This document shows positions 7,960 to 16,490 of a stretch of DNA of 64,000 bases, piece after piece. Where the stretch lies: the NCBI RefSeq assembly GCF_019266065.1, contig NZ_LPNR01000112.1:459578-523577 (forward strand), given 5' to 3'. Origin of the DNA: Nocardia sp. MH4 (GTDB lineage Bacteria; Actinomycetota; Actinomycetes; Mycobacteriales; Mycobacteriaceae). How positions within the stretch are numbered: the stretch's first letter is position 1; each line of letters starts with the position of its first letter. The notes under the pieces are model-generated. The model worked only from the letters and a program-made list of their open reading frames with translations, was not told where the DNA came from and searched no databases. The translations under genes were made by a program, and so were the position numbers.

Positions 7960-9135
7960 TCAGGTACCCGGTTCGGGCACGGGCGCGTCGCTGTCCGTTT
8001 CGGCGGCCGCCGCCCGCGCTGATCCGGTGGCGGCGTCGATCTGCTCGCCGATGTAGCGAATGACCACGGCGACCATCGCGACGACCGGCACCGCGAGGAA
8101 CGCGCCGGTGATGCCGTAGAGCGAGCCGCCCGCGGTGACCGCCAGCAGCACGATCACCGCGTGCAGCTCCATGCTGCGGCTCTGCAGGACCGGTTGCAGC
8201 ACATTGCCTTCCAGCTGCTGCACCGCGATGACGATGCCGAGCACGATCACGGCGGTGGTGAACCCGTTGCCGACCAGCGCGACCAGCACCGCGAGCGCAC
8301 CGGCGACGAAGGCGCCGACCATCGGTACGAAGCCACCGATGAAGGTGATCACCGACAGCACCAGCGCCAGGGGGACGTCGAGGATGAACAGCGCCGTGCC
8401 GATGCAGAGGGCGTCGACCATGCTGACGACCGCCTGGGTCCGGATGAATCCGCCCAGCGTCGCCCAGACCCGCTCGAGCACAGCCTCGACATGGCGGCCG
8501 CTGCGCTGTCCGAACACCCCGTGCATCCACGGCAGCAGCCGAGGACCGTCCTTGAGGAAGAAGAACACCAGCACCAGCACCAAGAACACGGTGATCAGGA
8601 ACGATGTCGCGGTGGAGACGCCGGTGAACACGCCGTTGGCGATCTGCGAGCCACTGGACTGCAGGCGCGCCACGATCGCGTCGACCGCGGAATCGAGTTG
8701 CTCGTCGCGCAGCCGCAACGGCGGTCCCTGAATCCAGTCACGGACCTGATTGACACCGGCGGTGGACTTGTCGACGAGTTCGGGCGCCTGCTCGGCCACC
8801 GACGGCACGATCAGCGCGACGACCCCGGCCACCAACCCGAGGAATCCCAGCAGGGTCGCCGTCGCGGCCAGCGCGGGCGGCCACCGGTGCCTGGTGAGCC
8901 AGCGGGTCGGCGGCCACAGGATCGTGGCCACCACGGTCGCCAGCGCGACGGGCAGGATCACCACCCACAGGCGGGCGGCGATCGAACCCAGCACCCACGC
9001 GCCCGCCGCGATCGCCACGATGCACAGCGACCACTTCGCCAGCCACAGCAGCCCGCCCCCGATCACGTCCCCGCGATCACGCGGCGACTTTCCGCTCGGT
9101 TGCGCCACACTGGGTTCTTTCACCGGCCCGCTCAC
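7960..9135 (-). CDS. AI-2E family transporter (PerM / UPF0118)
   Basis: A 391-aa polytopic membrane protein. It has hydrophobic segments at about residues 30-95 and 140-165, a large extramembrane loop, then a run of helices including ITFIGGFVPMVGAFVAGALA and VLQPVLQSRSMELHAVIVLL, the conserved family blocks. The C-terminal tail is Ala- and Asp-rich. The start is a GTG at 9135. Family members export AI-2 or act as Na+/H+ antiporters. It is transcribed alone. The 196 bp between it and the ybdK start hold no convincing gene. Confidence 0.87.
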   Translation of the reverse strand: MSGPVKEPSVAQPSGKSPRDRGDVIGGGLLWLAKWSLCIVAIAAGAWVLGSIAARLWVVILPVALATVVATILWPPTRWLTRHRWPPALAATATLLGFLGLVAGVVALIVPSVAEQAPELVDKSTAGVNQVRDWIQGPPLRLRDEQLDSAVDAIVARLQSSGSQIANGVFTGVSTATSFLITVFLVLVLVFFFLKDGPRLLPWMHGVFGQRSGRHVEAVLERVWATLGGFIRTQAVVSMVDALCIGTALFILDVPLALVLSVITFIGGFVPMVGAFVAGALAVLVALVGNGFTTAVIVLGIVIAVQQLEGNVLQPVLQSRSMELHAVIVLLAVTAGGSLYGITGAFLAVPVVAMVAVVIRYIGEQIDAATGSARAAAAETDSDAPVPEPGT

Positions 9136-9364
9136 GCCGTCAGTCTGACACGCGCGCTGTCCTCAGCGCTCCCGCCCGTGCAGGAACCCGACCCGACGCC
9201 GGACGACGCTACGGTTCGCCGCCGTCCACTCGACGGTCGGCGGCGCCGTGCCCGGGACCACGCCGGTGCTGCTGGAGAAACCTTCGGTCCCACGCGCGCC
9301 TCACCGAGGCGTTCCCCGCACCTGCTCCGGGGTGTCGATCGGGTACTCGCCGATCGGCTGTTCG

Positions 9365-10849
9365 TCACTGCCTGGGGCGCTCACCCGCAGTGGGGACCAC
9401 CCGGTAGTCCGACAGCGCGAAGGTGCGGGTGCGGCGGCGGTAGCTGGTCACGGTGCCCGGCCAGTTGTTGGTGACGCGCCCGGCCGCGGTGCGGTACCAG
9501 CTCGAACAGCGGGTCCACGGTGTCCGTTCCAGCCGTCGCTGCACCCGGACGTCGTATTCCTCGGCCACGTCGGGCCGCACGTCGAGCACCCGCCCGGGAT
9601 GGCGGGCGATCTGCTGGACGGCCTGCCGAATGTAGCGGGCCTGGGATTCGATCATGTACACGATCGACCCCACGCCGAGATTGGTGTTCGGGCCGTAGAC
9701 GAGGAACATGTTCGGGAACCCGGGCACGGACATGCCCTGGTAGGCGCGCGCGCCACCGTCCCACGCGTCCTCGAGCTCGCGGCCACCCCGGCCGACGATC
9801 CGCATCGGCCACAGGAATTCGGTGCCCTTGAACCCGGTGCCGTAGATGATCACGTCCGCGCCGTGGACGACGCCGTCGGCCGTGCGGATGCCCTCGGGCA
9901 CGATCTCACTGATGGCGCTCGTCTCGACATGCGCGTTCGGCTGGGTGAGCGCCGGAAAGTAGTTGTTGGAGAACAGCCCCCGCTTGCATCCGGCCGGATA
10001 GTCGGGCAGCAGCGCGGCCCGCAACGTCGGGTCCGGCACCTGCTTCTCCAGGTGCCGGGTGGCGATACCGGTCACCAGCGGCCGGATCGCGGGGACATCG
10101 ACGATGCCCAGCGACAGGAACTCGCACAGTGCCCAGAACGCGAATCGCTCCGCCAGCCGGACCGGGGGCACGCGCGCGAACACAGTGTGATGCCAGGGCC
10201 GGTACTCGACATCGGGCTTGGGCAGCACCCACGCGGCCGACCGCTGGAACAGCGTCAGCTGCCGCACCCTCGGCTGGATGGCGGGCACGAATTGGATGGC
10301 GCTGGCACCGGTCCCGATCACCGCGACCCGCTTGCCGGTCAGCTCGACGTCGTGATTCCACTCGGCCGAGTGGAACGACTCGCCTTGGAAGTCGTCGATC
10401 CCCGGGATCGTCGGCCAGGCCGGGCGGGACAGCTGACCCACCGCGGGAACGAGCACATCGGCGCTGATCGTCGCGCCGTCGGCGGTGCTGACCGTCCAGG
10501 TGCCCCTGACATCGTCGAACTCCGCGGCGGTGACCTCGGCGCCGAACCGGATCTTCGACATCAGCCCCCGCTTCTCGGCCACCCCGCGCAGATACGCCTG
10601 GATGTCGGGCTGCTCGGAGAACCGCTTGGGCCAGTCGGTCCTGGGTTCGTAGGAGTAGGAGTACAGCGGCGACGGGATGTCGCACCCGGCGCCCGGGTAG
10701 GTGTTCTCCCGCCACACCCCACCGACGTCGGCCGCCCGTTCCAGCAGGGTCACGTCGTCGAACCCGGCCTTCTGCAGTTCCATGGCCATGCCGAGGCCGC
10801 CGAAGCCGGTCCCGATGATGACGATCGAGGGGGTGGTGCGCGCGCTCAT
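9365..10849 (-). CDS. Flavin-containing monooxygenase, Baeyer-Villiger type
   Basis: A 494-aa class B flavoprotein monooxygenase. The FAD-binding GTGFGGLG is at residues 13-20, the BVMO fingerprint F-x-G-x-x-x-H-x-x-x-W (FQGESFHSAEW) at 154-164, and the NADPH-binding GTGASA at 179-184. The C-terminal part is normal for the family. It should insert oxygen next to a ketone using NADPH and O2. It is divergent from an AraC-type regulator 108 bp away, the usual arrangement for an inducible BVMO. Substrates of such enzymes in this lineage are often steroids or cyclic ketones. The substrate is not determined. Confidence 0.9.
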   Translation of the reverse strand: MSARTTPSIVIIGTGFGGLGMAMELQKAGFDDVTLLERAADVGGVWRENTYPGAGCDIPSPLYSYSYEPRTDWPKRFSEQPDIQAYLRGVAEKRGLMSKIRFGAEVTAAEFDDVRGTWTVSTADGATISADVLVPAVGQLSRPAWPTIPGIDDFQGESFHSAEWNHDVELTGKRVAVIGTGASAIQFVPAIQPRVRQLTLFQRSAAWVLPKPDVEYRPWHHTVFARVPPVRLAERFAFWALCEFLSLGIVDVPAIRPLVTGIATRHLEKQVPDPTLRAALLPDYPAGCKRGLFSNNYFPALTQPNAHVETSAISEIVPEGIRTADGVVHGADVIIYGTGFKGTEFLWPMRIVGRGGRELEDAWDGGARAYQGMSVPGFPNMFLVYGPNTNLGVGSIVYMIESQARYIRQAVQQIARHPGRVLDVRPDVAEEYDVRVQRRLERTPWTRCSSWYRTAAGRVTNNWPGTVTSYRRRTRTFALSDYRVVPTAGERPRQ

Positions 10850-10941
10850 GCCAGGACTCCTCTGTCGCTGATGCCACCGTCAACGCTACGACCCGCGTGA
10901 ACACCGAGCACAAACAACGACGGCCAGAGAATCAATACTTT

Positions 10942-10956
10942 CGGCCATAATGGCCG
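10942..10956. promoter_or_regulatory. Palindrome directly upstream of araC-type gene
   Basis: CGGCCA-TAA-TGGCCG forms perfect 6-bp arms ending 1 bp before the ATG of the AraC-type gene. It could be an autoregulatory operator, or it could simply overlap the promoter and leader. Assigned by position and symmetry only. Confidence 0.4.
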
Positions 10957-10957
10957 G

Positions 10958-12013
10958 ATGCGCACCGTCGAAGAGCCGGACATCCGGACCTGGGACTTTC
11001 CGCGCGGCATCGCCAGCATCGCGGTGATGGCGGACTTCGCCGCCGAGCACGGTGTCGACGCCGATCGTGTCCTGGCGGGCACCGGCCTCGCCCCGGCGGC
11101 CCTGACCTCTCCCGAGCTGCAGGTGCCGGCCGTGACCGAACTCGTCGTCGTGCGCAATCTCGTGCGCGAACTCGCCGACGTGCCCGCGCTGGGCGCGCAG
11201 GTCGGCCGCCGCTACCGGCTCTCCACCTTCGGCATCTTCGGCTTCGCCTGCGTCACCAGTCCGACACTGCGCGAAGCGATCTCGCTGGCCCTCCGCTACT
11301 ATCAGCTGGGCTACGGATTCTGTACCCCCGTCGTCGAATCCGGCGACGACGGCGTGCTGGCCTGGATCCACCACGACCTCGTTCCCGCCGACGTGGCGCG
11401 GTTCCTCGTCGAACGCGACGTGGTCGCGATGCATCGGGTGCTGGGCGATCTGCTCGGCCACGAACTCACCGTCGCGCGGATCGAGTTCGACTTCGAGACG
11501 GGCGACAGCGCCGACCGCCTGCACGAGATCCTGGGCGTCGCACCGGAATTCGGCCGCGCGCACACGGTCTTCACCCTCGACCCCACGATCCTGGCCCAGG
11601 CACTCCCCCAGGCGAATGCCCAGACCTGGAGCCTGTGCGTGGCGCAGTGCGCCGAGCTCCTGCAACAACGCACCGCGCGCACCGGCATCACCGCAGAGGT
11701 GCGCGCACTGATTCTGCCCGGCGGGGATACCGCGCTCATCCCGTCCCCGCCGACCATCGAGGTCGTCGCGCGCGAGTTGGGCACGAGCCCCCGCACGCTC
11801 CGACGGCGCCTCACCGCAGCGGGCACCGGCTATCGAGCGCTGGTCGACGAGGTCCGCTGCGCGCTGGCCGAGGAGATGCTCACCGGCACCCCGCTGTCGA
11901 TCGACGACATCGCCGTGCGCTTGGGCTACGCCGAGGCGACACCGTTCATCCACGCGTTCAAGCGCTGGACCGGCACCACACCCTCGGCCTACCGGCGCCA
12001 GCGCGTCCGCTGA
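10958..12013 (+). CDS. AraC-family regulator with arabinose-binding-like (OruR-type) N domain
   Basis: A 351-aa regulator. The N-terminal about 200 residues are of the Arabinose_bd type (LGAQVGRRYRLSTFGIFGFA is the family hallmark). The C-terminal HTH_18 pair contains VVARELGTSPRTLRRRLTAA and SIDDIAVRLGYAEATPFIHA, ending FKRWTGTTPSAYR. It is divergent from the BVMO and is the obvious candidate for its activator. A second family member lies at 45882. Confidence 0.88.
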   Translation: MRTVEEPDIRTWDFPRGIASIAVMADFAAEHGVDADRVLAGTGLAPAALTSPELQVPAVTELVVVRNLVRELADVPALGAQVGRRYRLSTFGIFGFACVTSPTLREAISLALRYYQLGYGFCTPVVESGDDGVLAWIHHDLVPADVARFLVERDVVAMHRVLGDLLGHELTVARIEFDFETGDSADRLHEILGVAPEFGRAHTVFTLDPTILAQALPQANAQTWSLCVAQCAELLQQRTARTGITAEVRALILPGGDTALIPSPPTIEVVARELGTSPRTLRRRLTAAGTGYRALVDEVRCALAEEMLTGTPLSIDDIAVRLGYAEATPFIHAFKRWTGTTPSAYRRQRVR

Positions 12014-12057
12014 GCGCGAGGCTGTTCACCACACGGCCCTGCGTGCCGCAACCCACG

Positions 12058-12075
12058 GACCGGCGAACGCCGGTC
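12058..12075. terminator. Bidirectional hairpin between convergent genes
   Basis: GACCGGCGAACGCCGGTC is an 18-bp perfect palindrome in the 60-bp gap between the convergent AraC and TetR genes, overlapping the last bases of the TetR stop codon. It probably serves both transcripts. Confidence 0.55.
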
Positions 12076-12697
12076 AGCCCGCTCGCGTCGCCACGGCGAG
12101 GGCGAGTTCGGTACAGAGCGAGGCCAATTCGGCACTCGACTGACGCGGGTCGCGCAGCCAGGCATCGATGAGCTGATTGATCCCGCCGACGACGAACAGC
12201 GCTTCCCGGCGCCGGCTCTCCGGCGTGGCGGGGGTGTCGAGGAACTCCGCGCTGTACTGCACGACGAGATCGGTGACGATGCCGACCGAGCGCGCACGCA
12301 GTTCCTCGAGGCCGGCGGTGCCGTGGGTGTCACTGGTGAGGATGCGGTGCAGGTGCGGGTCGGCGGCGATGGCGTCGAGATAGGCCGTCAACGCGCGCGC
12401 CAGCTTGCGTTTCAGGCCACCCGGCTCGGCCTGACTGGCCTCGACCAGCGTGGTGGCCAGCTCCTCGTGCACCTGCTCGGCGACCGCGAGTACCAGCGCG
12501 TCCCTGGTGGCGAACTGCTCGTAGAAGTAGCGCGGCGTCAACCCCGACGCGGCACACACGCGGCGCACGGTGACCTCGGTCAGGCCGACTTCGCCCCACA
12601 CCTGCCGACCCGCGGCCAGCAGCTTGTCGCGGCGTTCGTCTCGTCGGTTCGCCGCGCTCATCCCCCGATAGGGCCGGACCACCTCCGCACGCGCCAT
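12074..12697 (-). CDS. TetR family regulator
   Basis: A 207-aa regulator from the ATG at 12697; an alternative ATG at 12661 gives 195 aa. The N-terminal helix-turn-helix reads LLAAGRQVWGEVGLTEVTVR followed by CAASGLTPRYFYEQFATRDA, the TetR_N pattern. The C-terminal ligand-binding half contains LDAIAADPHLHRILTSDTHG. It is divergent from the MpaB/Lcp-like oxygenase with an inverted repeat between them, so it very likely represses that gene. Confidence 0.85.
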   Translation of the reverse strand: MARAEVVRPYRGMSAANRRDERRDKLLAAGRQVWGEVGLTEVTVRRVCAASGLTPRYFYEQFATRDALVLAVAEQVHEELATTLVEASQAEPGGLKRKLARALTAYLDAIAADPHLHRILTSDTHGTAGLEELRARSVGIVTDLVVQYSAEFLDTPATPESRRREALFVVGGINQLIDAWLRDPRQSSAELASLCTELALAVATRAG

Positions 12698-12725
12698 TGA
12701 CAGCACTTTAGCAGGCGACCTACTT

Positions 12726-12745
12726 TGGATATCAGTTGTTATCCA
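12726..12745. promoter_or_regulatory. Probable TetR operator
   Basis: TGGATA-N8-TATCCA is a perfect inverted repeat with 6-bp arms, between the divergent tetR and oxygenase genes and 28 bp before the oxygenase ATG. It is a typical size for a TetR dimer site. Confidence 0.55.
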
Positions 12746-12772
12746 GTTTCCGACGCTCAACGAGGAGTGCCG

Positions 12773-13984
12773 ATGCGTACCGTTCCCACCCGACACCCGG
12801 ACCGACCCCACCGCACCCCGGCGATCGTCGGCGGTTTCGCGGCGTCACTGGGTGTCCGGAGTCCCGACGCGGACCAGTGGCGGCGCCTCGGCGAGGGACT
12901 GCTCGTCGGGGACGAACCGATGGATCGGCTGGTCGAGTGGATGGTCACCGCGGGCAGCAAACAGTTGCGCCCGCTGTTCGACCGGGCGCTCACCCACGGC
13001 ATCGCCGCGGTGCCGGATGCCCCGGAACCCTTGCGCGAGTTCTTCGCCCGGGTCGAGACGGTGCCCACGTGGGTCGATCACGACAAGCTGGTACGCGGGG
13101 CCAAGGTGCTGCTCAGCAGCGGCGCCGACGGCATGTACATCGCACGCGATGTCGCCATGCTTGGCGGCTACCAGTTCTCCGGTTTCAACAAGACCCTCCT
13201 GCGTACGGGCGCCCTGGAGAAGGGGTCCAATCAGCGCTGGGCCGAGACGATGCAGTGGGCCATGGACGTGCTGTCCGAGGACGGGTTGTCCCCGCTCGGG
13301 CTCGGCTATCGGTCCACGATCCGGGTGCGGCTCATCCACGCGTTCGTGCGTCGCCACGTCACCGCGATGCCGGACTGGCAAACCGAGGATTGGGGCCTGC
13401 CGATCAACCAGACCGACATGGCCGCCACGCTGGTCGGCGCCTTCATCGCGCCGGCGATCGGGGCGATGGGGATGGGCGTGCTGCTCACCCCGTCCGAAGC
13501 CGACGCCGTCGCACATCTCGTGCGCTACGTCGGCAGCCTGCTCGGCGTCGAGGAGCAGTGGCTGCCGCATTCGTTCCGCGACGGCGTGCGCGTGCTGGTG
13601 CACACCCTGTCGGCCTTGGCCGACCCGGACGAGTCGACCCGCCGGCTCGCGATCCCGATGTCCCGAGATCCGCTGTCGTGGAACTACGACCGGCTCCCCA
13701 CCGTCCGCCGACGCCTGGCCTACGCCCAGCACCTGTCGGTCACCGGCACCTTCCTCGGTCGCCACACGATGCGCGCGCTCGGTCTCCCGACAGTGATCAT
13801 CCCCTGGTACCCGGCGATCCGGATCCCCCCGAACCTCGTCCGCTCGGCCGCCCGCGTACTCCCCGGCGGCCTCGACCGTGCGGCCACTCGCGGCGCCCGA
13901 GAACAGGACCGATTCATGCGCACCCTGGTCGGGGACCGCCCGGCCATCGGGGCCTCCGCCAGCCGACTCACCCACGCCGCGTAG
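12773..13984 (+). CDS. MpaB/Lcp-like oxygenase (DUF2236 family)
   Basis: A 403-aa protein of the DUF2236 family, which includes the rubber oxygenase Lcp and MpaB. RSTIRVRLIHAFVRRHV (about residues 182-198) is the conserved Arg/His helix that packs on or ligates heme b in Lcp, and an oxygenase-like DWGLPINQTDMAATL block follows. There is no signal peptide, unlike secreted Lcp, so it is probably cytoplasmic. Start at ATG 12773. It is divergent from a TetR and so probably inducible. Substrate unknown; an alkene- or isoprenoid-like compound is a guess from the family. Confidence 0.78.
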   Translation: MRTVPTRHPDRPHRTPAIVGGFAASLGVRSPDADQWRRLGEGLLVGDEPMDRLVEWMVTAGSKQLRPLFDRALTHGIAAVPDAPEPLREFFARVETVPTWVDHDKLVRGAKVLLSSGADGMYIARDVAMLGGYQFSGFNKTLLRTGALEKGSNQRWAETMQWAMDVLSEDGLSPLGLGYRSTIRVRLIHAFVRRHVTAMPDWQTEDWGLPINQTDMAATLVGAFIAPAIGAMGMGVLLTPSEADAVAHLVRYVGSLLGVEEQWLPHSFRDGVRVLVHTLSALADPDESTRRLAIPMSRDPLSWNYDRLPTVRRRLAYAQHLSVTGTFLGRHTMRALGLPTVIIPWYPAIRIPPNLVRSAARVLPGGLDRAATRGAREQDRFMRTLVGDRPAIGASASRLTHAA

Positions 13985-13995
13985 GAGCGAGCCCG

Positions 13996-14039
13996 CCCCG
14001 ACGAATCAGCCCGCGCGGGAGCGGGTTTCGTCGTCGGGG
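13996..14039. terminator. Hairpin between convergent genes
   Basis: Arms CCCCGACGA (13996-14004) and TCGTCGGGG (14031-14039) are perfect complements, with an inner CCCGCGCGGG palindrome. The structure overlaps the last codons of the PucR-type gene and lies just after the oxygenase stop at 13984. Confidence 0.45.
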
Positions 14040-15277
14040 TGGCCCTCGTCGGGCCTGTTCAGGCCGCGGTGGGCACGGATCAGCAGTGCCGCGCGCAGAT
14101 AACACAGTCCCGTGACGTCGTTGAGGTCGAAGCCGGTCAGCTGGCTGATGCGCTTGAGGCGGTAGTCGACGGTATTGGTGTGGACGAACAATTCGCGCGC
14201 GGTATTCGTCCTGCGCAGATTCGACGCGATGTAGACCTCGAGCGTGCGCAGCAATTCCGGGTGCGCTTCGAGGGAATCGACGACCGAGCTCAAATAGTCG
14301 CGCGCCGCGCCTTCCCTGGTCAGCTGATATTCGAAGGCCAATTCGTGCGGGCGGTACACCTTGCTGGGCCCACCCAGTCGGTGCACTATTTCGACGAGTT
14401 CGTGCACCTGTTCGGCGGCGCGCGGGATGTCGGCCGGCGTCGCGGCTGTCGTCACCGCGCGTACGGGCACCTGGGCCGCGGCGGACAATCCGGCGACCAG
14501 GTCGTCGAGGTCCGGTTCGGAGAATTCCACGGTGGGCAGCAGGAGGGTCCCGCCGTCGACGCTGAGCAGTGACAGCACTTTGCCGACGCAGCGGTTGGCC
14601 AGCTCGGCCTGTACTCGTCGCAGCTTGCGGCGGGCGACCACATTCGCGTCCAGCGCGGGATCGAATTCCTCGGCGTGCGGCGGCAGCGCCAGGGCGATGA
14701 CGTGATAGCGGTCGGCGATCTCGATGCCGCATTCCCTGGCCATCGTGGAGGTGCTCTGCCCGCCGAGCAGCGCCGAGGTCAAGGTGTGCACGGCAGTGTG
14801 GTGCTCACTGACCACGGAACGCAATTCCCGCACATAAGCCGCCGACACCGCCGAGGTGATGGTGTTCTGCACGTCGGTCAATCGCCGGGCCACGCCGACG
14901 ACCGTGGCGTGGTCGTGGTTGGTCACATTCGCGATCACCAGGTCGAACCCGAGCTTGAAACCCTCGTGTACCGCGTTGTGGATCGTGTCGATCGGAATAC
15001 CCTCCCGCGCCCAGCCCGCGGCCGCGGCCTGAATCCGCTCCAGGCGTCCGGGGAGATCGCGGCCGTCGAGGACACCACCGGTCAGTTCCAGGCACACCCG
15101 CGTCACGGTGGTGACATCGCCGTCGAGGACTTCGGTGGGCAGGGTCGCGCACGGGATGACGTTCTCGATGAAATGGCCCACCATCTGGCGGGATATCGCC
15201 CGCACATCTTTCAACGGGGTCGATACCGGTCGTCCCGCGGCGGTCAAGAACGGCGTGCGGGATGCTGAGCCAGCCAT
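14006..15277 (-). CDS. PucR-type helix-turn-helix regulator (GGDEF-like central region)
   Basis: A 423-aa regulator. The ATG at 15277 with GAAGGA upstream is preferred over a longer reading. The N-terminal helical domain reads MVGHFIENVIPCATLPTEVL. The centre is of the CdaR type (ANVVARRKLRRVQAELANRC). The C-terminal HTH_30 (LRTLEVYIASNLRRTNTARE, then LFVHTNTVDYRLKRISQLTG) binds DNA. It is a clear paralogue of the gene at 56060. The neighbouring genes do not reveal its target. PucR/CdaR-type regulators usually respond to small metabolites and often activate adjacent catabolic genes. Confidence 0.83.
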   Translation of the reverse strand: MAGSASRTPFLTAAGRPVSTPLKDVRAISRQMVGHFIENVIPCATLPTEVLDGDVTTVTRVCLELTGGVLDGRDLPGRLERIQAAAAGWAREGIPIDTIHNAVHEGFKLGFDLVIANVTNHDHATVVGVARRLTDVQNTITSAVSAAYVRELRSVVSEHHTAVHTLTSALLGGQSTSTMARECGIEIADRYHVIALALPPHAEEFDPALDANVVARRKLRRVQAELANRCVGKVLSLLSVDGGTLLLPTVEFSEPDLDDLVAGLSAAAQVPVRAVTTAATPADIPRAAEQVHELVEIVHRLGGPSKVYRPHELAFEYQLTREGAARDYLSSVVDSLEAHPELLRTLEVYIASNLRRTNTARELFVHTNTVDYRLKRISQLTGFDLNDVTGLCYLRAALLIRAHRGLNRPDEGHPDDETRSRAG

Positions 15278-15424
15278 AACAAATCCTTCCCACCCAGGCA
15301 ACTGGGCAAGCTCCCAACTTACCGTGAAGTACAAACCACCGCTCCGGCTTCGCTTGTGATCGGCGGTAAGGGAATGCCGAAATGTTCAGGGGTTCCCCCA
15401 AAATCCGGCGAGCGCGTCCACCGT

Positions 15425-15491
15425 CCGATGGTGGCGGCTCCCGACGGAACCGCGCAATCCCGTTCCTCGCGGACGGTTCCACCACCATCGG
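15425..15491. repeat. Nested inverted repeats, possible terminator
   Basis: The outer arms CCGATGGTGG (15425-15434) and CCACCATCGG (15482-15491) are perfect complements. Inside them GGAACCG (15446-15452) pairs with CGGTTCC (15474-15480). The structure lies 20 bp beyond the stop of the small secreted-protein gene. It is probably a transcription terminator or an RNA-level element. The rest of 15278-15510 shows no gene. Confidence 0.45.
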
Positions 15492-15510
15492 CGGCACTCC
15501 GGCTAGCGGA

Positions 15511-15678
15511 CTACAAACAGAAGCTCACCTCGAGCGGACCGAGCGGCAGGGGCAGGCACACCTCGACCGACCCCATGACCGGGGCCGGGGCGGCCGCCGT
15601 GGCGGTTCCCGCGCCCAGGGCACAGGCGGACAGCGCCAGCACGGCGACGGCGAGCGGACGGGCAGTTCTGGAATTCAT
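15511..15678 (-). CDS. Very small secreted protein with Cys-Pro-Leu motif
   Basis: A 55-aa precursor from the ATG at 15678. A Sec signal peptide (RTARPLAVAVLALSACALGA, cleavage likely after ATAAA) leaves a mature peptide of about 27 residues with two Cys (EVCLPLPLGPLEVSFCL). The paired cysteines could form a disulfide across a Pro-Leu-Gly turn. No domain was recognised. Short exported peptides of this style seem familiar from Nocardia and mycobacteria, but that is recollection. It is transcribed alone, with a hairpin array downstream. Confidence 0.65.
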   Translation of the reverse strand: MNSRTARPLAVAVLALSACALGAGTATAAAPAPVMGSVEVCLPLPLGPLEVSFCL

Positions 15679-15841
15679 ACAGTCAACCTCGATTGCGTTC
15701 TTTCGACATGCCCCCATCTCGGGGACATCTCGATCAGATCACAGTCAGATCGCGGCGACGGCACTTCATGAAGGTTCTTGACTTTCTCCGTAGAAACTCG
15801 GGGAATTGTCATGGATACCTACAAGCGGATCGGATCGGCGG

Positions 15842-16426
15842 CTACGGAACCCGCAGGATGCGCAGGGCGGCGCGTTCGATACGGTCGGCGATCTTCTCGT
15901 AGGACTCGTAGCCCATCCCGGCGCGGACCAGAGCGCCCGCGTAGATCAGTTCGAGCCACTCGACGACCTCCTCGTCGGCGTCGGGGCCGAGTGCGCGCGA
16001 GATCCGGCCGCGGATCTCGATGCCGATGCGGGTGCGCAGATGCTCGACATCCGGGTCGCCGCCCAGCAGCGCGCTGGTGACCGCGCCGGACAGTTCCTGC
16101 TCGTCGGCCACCAGCAGAGCGATGGTGCGCAGTTCGGCGAGCACGCGGACCGACGGGTCGGGGTCGTCGCTGGCGGGTGAGGGCGAGGCGAGCAGCCGCC
16201 GCCAGAAGATCTCGGCCACCAGGTGTTCCTTGGACGAGAAATAGGTGTACGCGGTGGCCGTGCCGACGCCCGCCTCCGCCGCGACCAGCCGGATCGTCAT
16301 GCCGGAAAAGCCATCTCGGGCCAGCACCCGCAGTGCCGCCTTGGTGAGCCGGTCGACCGTGTCGGCCTGCTTGTCGGTCAACCGCCGCCGGGTCGCCTCG
16401 AGGCTGATGGAATTGCTTTCGGACAT
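15842..16426 (-). CDS. TetR family regulator, paralogue of the one at 20113
   Basis: A 194-aa TetR repressor. The N-terminal HTH (IRLVAAEAGVGTATAYTYFS, then SKEHLVAEIFWRR) is nearly identical to that of the gene at 20113, so both should recognise the same operator. Its start codon lies inside the shared element TAGCAT-CCAGACGC-ATGTCC (complement of 16421-16441), which implies an almost leaderless, autorepressed transcript. It heads or neighbours the CMD / dehydrogenase / SDR / ALDH genes. It probably senses a lipid or CoA-like ligand, unknown. Confidence 0.87.
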   Translation of the reverse strand: MSESNSISLEATRRRLTDKQADTVDRLTKAALRVLARDGFSGMTIRLVAAEAGVGTATAYTYFSSKEHLVAEIFWRRLLASPSPASDDPDPSVRVLAELRTIALLVADEQELSGAVTSALLGGDPDVEHLRTRIGIEIRGRISRALGPDADEEVVEWLELIYAGALVRAGMGYESYEKIADRIERAALRILRVP

Positions 16427-16441
16427 GCGTCTGGATGCTAC
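16421..16441 (-). promoter_or_regulatory. Shared promoter/operator element at tetR (copy 1)
   Basis: Read on the minus strand this is TAGCAT (-10-like) followed by CCAGACGC and then ATG. It is the same arrangement and almost the same bases as the elements at 20099, 20740 and 36107. The CCAGAC-A/G-CATGTCC part is taken as the operator of the paralogous TetR pair. Confidence 0.6.
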
Positions 16442-16490
16442 TCCGCGGGCGCGGCCCGTCCGCCGACCACGCCCGGGTGTCGGCTCCCGG

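Noticed and set aside
7764..8056. Plus-strand frame with protein-like text (TVIRDDVSTGDTFTVDQVV)
   Set aside because: There is no start codon with a ribosome binding site upstream, and its second half runs antisense into the AI-2E transporter gene. Composition alone is not enough.
9300..9366. Possible alternative C terminus of the BVMO in another frame (DEQPIGEYPIDTPEQV)
   Set aside because: The annotated protein already has a normal length and C terminus. Without homologues the alternative frame cannot be told from chance.
9248..10900. 550-codon plus-strand frame opposite the BVMO gene
   Set aside because: It has shadow composition, no domains and overlaps a clear flavoprotein gene on the other strand.
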